From Verrucomicrobiota bacterium (GTDB taxonomy: Bacteria > Verrucomicrobiota > Verrucomicrobiia > Verrucomicrobiales > Akkermansiaceae), in the NCBI GenBank assembly GCA_004293445.1, contig RDYP01000016.1, positions 1 through 53,159 on the forward strand: 53,159 nucleotides of DNA, read 5' to 3'. The position numbers were made by a program, and so were the translations under genes. Under the pieces are notes generated by a model that worked only from the letters and a program-made list of their open reading frames with translations, searched no databases and had not been told where the DNA came from. Shown here piece by piece: positions 46,360 to 53,159 of the stretch (position 1 is the first letter of the stretch; each line of letters starts with the position of its first letter).

Positions 46360-47526
46360 ATGAAGATCGCCGTCATCGGCGGAGGACCCGCCGGACTGCG
46401 GGCCGCGGAAGTCGCCGCCACCCGCGGAGCCAGCGTCACGCTCTTCGATGCCAAATCCTCCGTCGGCCGCAAGCTGCTGGTCGCAGGTCGAGGCGGACTG
46501 AACCTCACCCATGGCGAAGACCTCGCCCACTTCGCCACCCGCTACCGCGGGCCCGGCCAAGCCCCGGATTTTTGGGAAAAGCTCCTCAGCGCTTTCAGTC
46601 CACAGGATCTCCGACAGTGGGCCGCAGGACTTGGGATCGAAACCTTCGAGCAGCGCACCGGCCGCGTTTATCCACGCGAAATGAAGGCCGCGCCCCTGCT
46701 GCGACGCTGGATCGAACGTCTCCGCGCCCTCGGGGTCCGATTCGAAATGAAACATCGCTGGACAGGACTCCAGCCCGGCAGGCCCCTCCGGCTCGACTTC
46801 TTGGTCGACGGATCCGAGCGCTGCCACGATGCCGACGCCGTGATCCTCGCACTCGGCGGAGCCTCGTGGCCGATGACAGGATCCGACGGAACCTGGACCT
46901 CCGTCCTCAGCGAACTCGGCATCGGCATCAGGCCGCTGGTCCCTGCCAACTGCGGCTGGGAAAGCCCCTGGAGTCCGGAAATCCTCGCCATCGCCGAAGG
47001 TCAACCGCTGAAAAACCTGGTCGTCCGCGCTGGCAACCAAGAGACCTCGGGCGAACTGATGGTCACTGCTTACGGCCTTGAAGGCGGCGCCCTCTACCAA
47101 CTCGGTGCCACCCTGCGCGGCATGCCCAAGCCACTGATTCACATCGATTTCAAACCCAGCTTCAGCGCCGCGGAACTGGCGCGAAAAGGCAGTTGGAAAC
47201 TCTCTCCCGCCGCCGAGGCCATCCTCCGGCACGACTGCCCACCCGACCTCTCGCGGGTGGCCCTCTCCGAACGCGCCAAGGCCTGCCCCATCCCCCTCAC
47301 CCGCCCTCGCCCCATCGCCGAAGCCATTTCTTCCGCCGGTGGCCTGCGCTGGGACGAACTCGACGCGAATCTCATGCTCCGCCAACTCCCGGGAGTCTTC
47401 GTCGCTGGCGAAATGATCGACTGGGAAGCCCCGACCGGCGGCTACCTGATGCAAGGCTGCTTCGCCACCGGCACCCTCGCCGGCACAGCTGCCGCCCACT
47501 CCCTGAGCGGAGGGCAGGATCACTGA
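46360..47526 (+). CDS. NAD(P)/FAD-dependent oxidoreductase, TIGR03862/BaiN-like family
   Basis: The 388-residue flavoprotein has the FAD-binding motif IGGGPAGLRAAEVAATRG near 6-23, the family signature VGRKLLVAGRGGLNLTHGED, a middle domain (about 185-310) and a C-terminal FAD contact GVFVAGEMIDWEAPTGGYLMQG. Physiological substrate unknown; BaiN-like proteins were linked to bile-acid chemistry in gut bacteria, which is not relevant here. The gene lies between the small protein and fusA. Confidence 0.9.
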   Translation: MKIAVIGGGPAGLRAAEVAATRGASVTLFDAKSSVGRKLLVAGRGGLNLTHGEDLAHFATRYRGPGQAPDFWEKLLSAFSPQDLRQWAAGLGIETFEQRTGRVYPREMKAAPLLRRWIERLRALGVRFEMKHRWTGLQPGRPLRLDFLVDGSERCHDADAVILALGGASWPMTGSDGTWTSVLSELGIGIRPLVPANCGWESPWSPEILAIAEGQPLKNLVVRAGNQETSGELMVTAYGLEGGALYQLGATLRGMPKPLIHIDFKPSFSAAELARKGSWKLSPAAEAILRHDCPPDLSRVALSERAKACPIPLTRPRPIAEAISSAGGLRWDELDANLMLRQLPGVFVAGEMIDWEAPTGGYLMQGCFATGTLAGTAAAHSLSGGQDH

Positions 47527-47545
47527 AATCCACCCGCCCGACATC

Positions 47546-47580
47546 AAAAAGCCCGCCACCCTTGCGGATGACGGGCCTTT
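47546..47580 (-). terminator. Terminator of the fusA gene
   Basis: GCCCG at 47551-47555 pairs with CGGGC at 47572-47576, extended by two further positions with one mismatch, and five T follow on the minus strand. It may also stop transcription of the flavoprotein gene from the other side, where the tract is only CCTTT. Confidence 0.8.
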
Positions 47581-47597
47581 GATCAAAAGACTTCCAA

Positions 47598-49688
<2,091 letters not shown>

Positions 49689-49943
49689 GCCTTTGAGTGT
49701 GATGCGTTTCGGGGGCGACAGGTCGCGCCGGGGCGCATTGCTTAGACGTCCGGCGGCATTTGGCAACCCCGGACTGGTGGATTTTCCGGGACAGGCTCAT
49801 TTTGCAGCGGCGGGCTTGCCGACCGTGACATCACCAGCCGCCTCCGCCGCATCCAGACCAGCATCTACCAAGGCACCGAACTCGGTCAGGCAGCGAAGCT
49901 TCTGCGCGCCAAGAACCGGACGGAAGGCCCCTCGGCTTCCAAT

Positions 49944-50135
49944 CTCCCGGCACTCGGATACCGCAGCTTCGGCGGAAAACTCGCCGGATTCGTTTCCGCC
50001 CTGAACGTCATCCCCTTCATCGACCCGAAGGTCGGCGTGATCGTCTTCACCACCGCCTCAATCCTCAAGGACAGCGCGAACCGCATCGGCGACCTGCTCG
50101 ACGACGGGAAGCCAAACTAGGGCATCAAGAGCTGA
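49944..50135 (+). pseudogene. Degenerate left copy of the small membrane-protein gene
   Basis: Codons 49974-50117 are about 92 percent identical in DNA to 52112-52255 (11 differences in 144 bases) and would encode KLAGFVSALNVIPFIDPK and the following hydrophobic stretch. The position of the start ATG reads CTC, and the codon CAG of the right copy is TAG here (50118-50120), followed by an in-phase remnant ending in TGA at 50135. The frame is open upstream to about 49800 without an ATG. This copy is therefore considered dead. Confidence 0.8.
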
Positions 50136-50488
50136 TACGACAACCAGCGCGGCGGCCCGATCTAATGCATCCCCCCGACGGTCGAACTTTACATCGGAGT
50201 CATGTGAGCACCCATACGACGCAAAGCTATCAACCCTACTCAGCGAAGAAAGACCGGGAGGAGGTCGGGACCACGCTTCATTGCCACTTCACAAAACATC
50301 CCCACTAGCAGTCGGGGCAGCCCTCCATGCCTTGCTCGATAAATCAAGCAAGGCACTTTCCGTATTGGAAAATCCGAAGCCCTCATGATCCATTCGTCCA
50401 TTCCGCTTGATATTTGGAGCAGAATGCCACCAATCAAACGTGGTCGCTAGCTCAGCTTCGTCCATAGACTCATTTCGCCTGAAAAGTC
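50136..50488. other. Non-coding gap upstream of the hip module
   Basis: I see no convincing gene in these 353 bases. They must hold the promoter of the hip operon. The main structure is a strong hairpin at 50329-50354. No TATCC-N8-GGATA HipB operator of the E. coli type is seen. Confidence 0.5.
50329..50354. repeat. Long inverted repeat upstream of hipB
   Basis: GCCTTGCT at 50329-50336 pairs with AGCAAGGC at 50347-50354, and after one mismatch GAT pairs with ATC around an AA centre. The length and symmetry fit a regulator-binding palindrome or an RNA hairpin; no T tract follows. It is about 135 bases before the hipB start. Confidence 0.5.
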
Positions 50489-50731
50489 ATGCATCCCGAG
50501 CAACTCTCGTCCCTGATCAGCTGGCACCGTCGTCGGGCGGGGCTCAGCCAAGTGGAACTCGCCCGGCACGCCGGAGTGAGCCGCTACGTGGTGCAAGATC
50601 TGGAGGCGGCGGCGGGGCGGACCACTTGGGCGCGCATGCTGCCGGTGCTGAAAGCCCTGAATCTCGAATTGCTGCCCGCAGGGCCGTTGGTGGACGAGTG
50701 GCGGGCCAAAAATCGGGAGGAGGGATCATGA
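50489..50731 (+). CDS. hipB: HipB-like XRE-family helix-turn-helix antitoxin
   Basis: The 80-residue protein has an XRE helix-turn-helix (LSQVELARHAGVSRYVVQDL, about 19-38) and helical dimerisation remainder. In hip systems HipB binds DNA and represses the operon. Its stop overlaps the next gene by ATGA, and that gene overlaps the kinase gene in the same manner, so all three are coupled. Confidence 0.88.
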   Translation: MHPEQLSSLISWHRRRAGLSQVELARHAGVSRYVVQDLEAAAGRTTWARMLPVLKALNLELLPAGPLVDEWRAKNREEGS

Positions 50732-51066
50732 ATGCCAGCCGTGGCGCACTGGTCCGACAGCACGGACTGCCCGCCGGCCGACTCGCGGAAGTTCCCGGAG
50801 GAGGCTGGACTTTCACCTATGCCCCCGGCTACGCGGGACCGCCGGTGTCGCTGATCATCCCCCTTCGCGCGGAACCGTATCATTTCGCGACCTTCCCACC
50901 ATTTCTGGAAGGCTTGCTGCCGGAGGGCCCGCAGCTCGAGGCGATCCTACGCCTTCATAAGATCGACCGCGGCGATTGTTTCCGGCAACTGATCACCGTG
51001 GGGCAGGATTTGGTAGGGTCTTTGACCATCGAGCAAAATCCCGAGGCGAAGGAGGAGGAACGATGA
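50728..51066 (+). CDS. hipS: HipS-like small protein (HipA N-terminal subdomain as separate gene)
   Basis: The 112-residue protein corresponds to the N-subdomain 1 of HipA: LVRQHGLPAGRLAEVPGGGW, FTYAPGYAGPPVSLIIPLR, FPPFLEGLLPEGPQLEAI and DRGDCFRQLITVGQDLVGSL are typical of that part. In the HipBST systems of E. coli O127 this piece is a separate protein, HipS, and acts as the antitoxin of the kinase HipT. The same gene order and overlaps are seen here. The start ATG overlaps the hipB stop; the longer open frame upstream is a shadow. Confidence 0.88.
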   Translation: MNASRGALVRQHGLPAGRLAEVPGGGWTFTYAPGYAGPPVSLIIPLRAEPYHFATFPPFLEGLLPEGPQLEAILRLHKIDRGDCFRQLITVGQDLVGSLTIEQNPEAKEEER

Positions 51067-51995
51067 AGATCTGTCCGATCGCCTTGGAACCCGTCACGGA
51101 GGAGGGCCTGTATTCCCGCGCAGGCCTCCGGACCTTACACCCTGGCCTGCTGGATCTGGAAGCGCTGCCCTACACTCTCGACGAGCAGCTCCGCGAGGCC
51201 CGGCTGCGGGCGGACAAGATGTCGATCCAAGGGGTCCAACCGAAGCTGTCTGCCATCCTCAAGCCGAAGGAAGGCCGCTTCAAAGTGGTGGATCGCGGCG
51301 GCCTCTTCATTCTCAAGCCGAATCCTCCTCTTTTCAAAGAGGTCCCCGCGAACGAAGCACTGACGATGAACCTAGCGGCCGTCGCCGGCATCGAGGTCCC
51401 ACCCCACGGGCTGATCCGCGCAACCGACGGCTCCTGGGTTTACTTCATCCGGCGCTTCGACCGCGTTGGCAAGGACGGTCGGCTGCATCAAGAAGACTTC
51501 GCCCAACTCACCGGCTCCGCACGGGAAACGAAATACGAGAGCTCGCTGGAGCAGGTGGCCAAGGTGGTCGAGAGCCACTGCACCTTTCCCGCGATCGAAA
51601 AGGCGAAACTCGCAAGACGGCTTTTATTTTGCTTCCTCACCGGAAACGAGGACATGCATCTGAAAAATTTCTCGCTGGTGGTCAGCAAGGGCATCGTCGC
51701 CCTGTCTCCCGCCTATGACCTCCTCAACACCACGCTGGTCCTGGGCAACGCCTCTGAAGAAAGCGCGCTGCCGCTGCGCGGAAGGAAGCGCAAGCTCACG
51801 CGTCAGGATTGGGTCGATTACTTCTGCGTAGAACGCCTCGGGCTGGCCCCAGCGGTGACCGCGGACATCCTCCGGGAGCTCGCCGCGGCGAACGAAAAGT
51901 GGCAGCGCCTGATCCGCCACTCTTTCCTGTCAGACTCCGCTCAGGCCGCTTACCGAGACATCCTCGCCACGCGTGCTTCACAGCTTTTCGACTGA
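51063..51995 (+). CDS. hipT: HipT-like Ser/Thr kinase toxin
   Basis: The 310-residue protein is the kinase part of a HipA protein without its N-terminal subdomain. The Gly-rich loop SIQGVQPKLS lies at 54-63, the probable ATP-binding Lys at 85 (FILKP), the catalytic block NEDMHLKNFS at 195-204 and the metal-binding SPAYDLLN at 215-222. HipT of E. coli phosphorylates tryptophanyl-tRNA synthetase and stops growth; HipA phosphorylates glutamyl-tRNA synthetase. The loop has one Ser followed by Gln where E. coli HipT has two Ser that are autophosphorylated, so regulation may differ. Target unknown. Confidence 0.9.
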   Translation: MKICPIALEPVTEEGLYSRAGLRTLHPGLLDLEALPYTLDEQLREARLRADKMSIQGVQPKLSAILKPKEGRFKVVDRGGLFILKPNPPLFKEVPANEALTMNLAAVAGIEVPPHGLIRATDGSWVYFIRRFDRVGKDGRLHQEDFAQLTGSARETKYESSLEQVAKVVESHCTFPAIEKAKLARRLLFCFLTGNEDMHLKNFSLVVSKGIVALSPAYDLLNTTLVLGNASEESALPLRGRKRKLTRQDWVDYFCVERLGLAPAVTADILRELAAANEKWQRLIRHSFLSDSAQAAYRDILATRASQLFD

Positions 51996-52081
51996 GCGCC
52001 CGCACGACCTGCTTGGCAGGAAAGCACAGAGGATCGTCAAAACATTCCCGCGTCCGCTTTTGACACAGCCGCCCGGGAGCC

Positions 52082-52273
52082 ATGAAAGCGCTCAAATACC
52101 TCAGCTACGTCGGCAAGCTCGCCGGGTTCGTTTCAGCCATGAACGTCATCCCCTTCATCGACCCGAAGATCGGCGTGATCGTCTTCGCCGCCGCTTCGAT
52201 CCTCAAGGACAGCGTGAACCGCATCGGCGACCTGCTCGACGACGGGAAGCCAAACCAGAGTTTCAAAAGCTGA
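52082..52273 (+). CDS. Small membrane protein, intact right copy
   Basis: A 63-residue protein with a hydrophobic centre (IGVIVFAAASILKD) and charged ends, starting MKALKYLSYVGKLAGF and ending DDGKPNQSFKS. I recognise no characterised family. It is a near copy of the pseudogene at 49944-50135, on the same strand, so the pair flanks the hip module as direct repeats. Spacing to hipT is 86 bases. A membrane-active or anchoring role is a guess. Confidence 0.6.
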   Translation: MKALKYLSYVGKLAGFVSAMNVIPFIDPKIGVIVFAAASILKDSVNRIGDLLDDGKPNQSFKS

Positions 52274-52398
52274 GTTGGATGACCTGACGTAAGCACCAGA
52301 CAACCCGGGACGACCTGAGCGCCCTGCTACCCTCCCGCTGGCAACCCGCAAGCACGGCCGAGGCCTGCCCGATCTAAAGCGGGGGAAATCGTCAGCAA

Positions 52399-52416
52399 CA
52401 TACACACTTGTGTATG
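52399..52416. promoter_or_regulatory. Perfect 18-base palindrome, probable operator
   Basis: CATACACA and TGTGTATG surround a two-base centre (CT). Symmetric sites of this kind are typical of small dimeric repressors, such as those of toxin-antitoxin loci. The downstream sequence contains only a gene remnant, so it may be the operator of a lost module. Confidence 0.5.
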
Positions 52417-52513
52417 CTACCCATGCTCGGGCGGCGAGATCCGCCCGACGCCCATTGGTTGAGCGCTTGCCCTTCGATATCGAAACCATAGACCCATCGC
52501 GCCGCCGTGGCTG

Positions 52514-52690
52514 GTGATCAAGGAGTGGATCCCCGTCGACGAAACGGACCTCGACTGGTTCAATTGTTTGCGGAATTGTTTGCGGAATCTATCCAATCCC
52601 GATCCCGAAGGCTTCGACCAGCGCCCCGGGTGGCAACCAGCAGAGATCCGCTTGGACGACGGACGAACCCTGGTTCTCGACAAGTTGTGA
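52514..52690 (+). pseudogene. Possible gene remnant with a coding-like C terminus
   Basis: A 58-codon frame, starting at GTG 52514 and ending TGA 52690, has GC-rich third positions and ends PAEIRLDDGRTLVLDKL, unlike random sequence. It begins IKEWIPVDETDLDWF. It has an internal tandem duplication of 12 bases (AATTGTTTGCGG at 52562-52573 and 52574-52585, giving CLRN twice). It has no good start and no recognised domain. It could also be a short real gene. Confidence 0.3.
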
Positions 52691-53159
52691 TTCCGCCCGC
52701 CCTACTGCCATAAAGCCGCTGCCAAAAACTATCTTGGCAAAGCGGGCAGGGAAGCTACACTCGCGATCAATGAAAGTCACCGTCAAATCACCAGTTCCCG
52801 CCCCATTTCAGGGCGAACCGGGGATTTTTTCAACGAACCACCCCCGGCCGTTACAACGAAACACCTCTTTCGCTCCCCTTTTCCCCACCCTCTGGTCCGC
52901 CTCAACGGCTGTTTCAGAGGCAATTCGCCGAAAGCAAATTCCTGCAGCAAAAATGGACAATTGTCGCGTAAAACTGTAGACGATTGACCGTCTAAAACAC
53001 ACTAAACAAATTATACAATAATGAAGAAGTTGGTATTTTCACTCATTCAAGCTGTATTGCCATTCGCGTCAGGTTAAGACACAACACGCTGACTGACAGT
53101 GATTTAAATCAGGAAAAAGTCCGAATTAAATGTTGACAGGGTGAGCGGGCCGGCAAGCT
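52691..53159. other. Largely non-coding, AT-richer right edge
   Basis: No convincing long gene is seen in these 469 bases. After about 52940 the composition turns AT-rich compared with the rest of the window. Two palindromes occur, GACAATTGTC at 52956-52965 and TAGACG/CGTCTA at 52977-52994, followed by TATACAAT-like sequence and then an ATG at 53021. The last bases contain a TTGACA hexamer at about 53133, so a promoter for a gene beyond the edge is possible. Confidence 0.5.
53021..53077 (+). CDS. Possible 18-residue peptide resembling a signal peptide
   Basis: ATG 53021 opens MKKLVFSLIQAVLPFASG and then TAA. The basic start and hydrophobic core look like a signal peptide cut short by a stop. 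It may be a leader peptide, the broken start of a secreted-protein gene, or chance. A promoter-like stretch and two palindromes lie just upstream. Confidence 0.25.
   Translation: MKKLVFSLIQAVLPFASG

Overview
The window looks like a chromosomal piece of a high-GC member of Verrucomicrobiota, probably near Luteolibacter or Haloferula in the Verrucomicrobiaceae. This is inferred from content, not from a database match. The clearest markers are a DUF1501 protein next to a very large protein with a planctomycete-type cytochrome C (CxxCH), DUF1549 and DUF1553 domains, a secreted alpha-helical repeat protein, and a KDO pathway gene (kdsB) indicating a Gram-negative envelope. Most genes are GC-rich in third codon positions. 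Many neighbours overlap by the four bases ATGA, which marks translationally coupled pairs: hsdM/TIR/hsdS, VanX/PQQ, SDR/flavin reductase/photolyase, GDSL/alcohol dehydrogenase, repeat protein/nagZ, YdjY/cyclase-like, kdsB/pyrG and hipB/hipS/hipT.

Left edge (1-4365, minus strand): a type I restriction-modification operon with unusual cargo. hsdM is followed by a TIR-domain gene, then hsdS, each joined by an ATGA overlap. Four bases after hsdS begins a 57-residue fragment carrying the NAD-binding glycine motif of a SIR2-like protein, cut off by stops in all three frames. No hsdR is inside the window. TIR and SIR2 domains both consume or bind NAD in anti-phage systems, so the locus reads as a restriction system fused at operon level to an NAD-depletion defence. 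This is the most interesting part of the window.

4603-30510 is mostly housekeeping and envelope genes: a CNNM/CorC membrane protein, an ammonium transporter, a Xer recombinase, a D-Ala-D-Ala dipeptidase followed by secreted proteins (a PQQ propeller and a divergent serpin-fold protein), a light-response operon (SDR, flavin reductase, photolyase-related protein), a Cys-rich repeat protein beside an MntR-type regulator, then a GDSL hydrolase, a quinone-reductase-like enzyme, thiD, menD, nfeD/qmcA, a helical-repeat protein with nagZ, proB, hisI, rplS, and a lipoprotein/YdjY/cyclase-like group.

30538-49688 holds the DUF1501/PSD1 pair, pgsA, der, an orphan oligopeptide ABC ATPase, dnaN and dnaA with a plausible origin region upstream of dnaA, a sodium:solute symporter, kdsB-pyrG (pyrG makes the CTP that KdsB uses), a flavoprotein and an elongation factor G gene.

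The right end (49800-53159) is an accessory island. A three-gene hipBST-type toxin-antitoxin module is bracketed by two direct copies, about 92 percent identical over 144 bases, of a small membrane-protein gene. The left copy is dead: it has no start codon and an early stop. Beyond the right copy lie a perfect 18-base palindrome, a probable gene remnant and an AT-richer, largely non-coding stretch.
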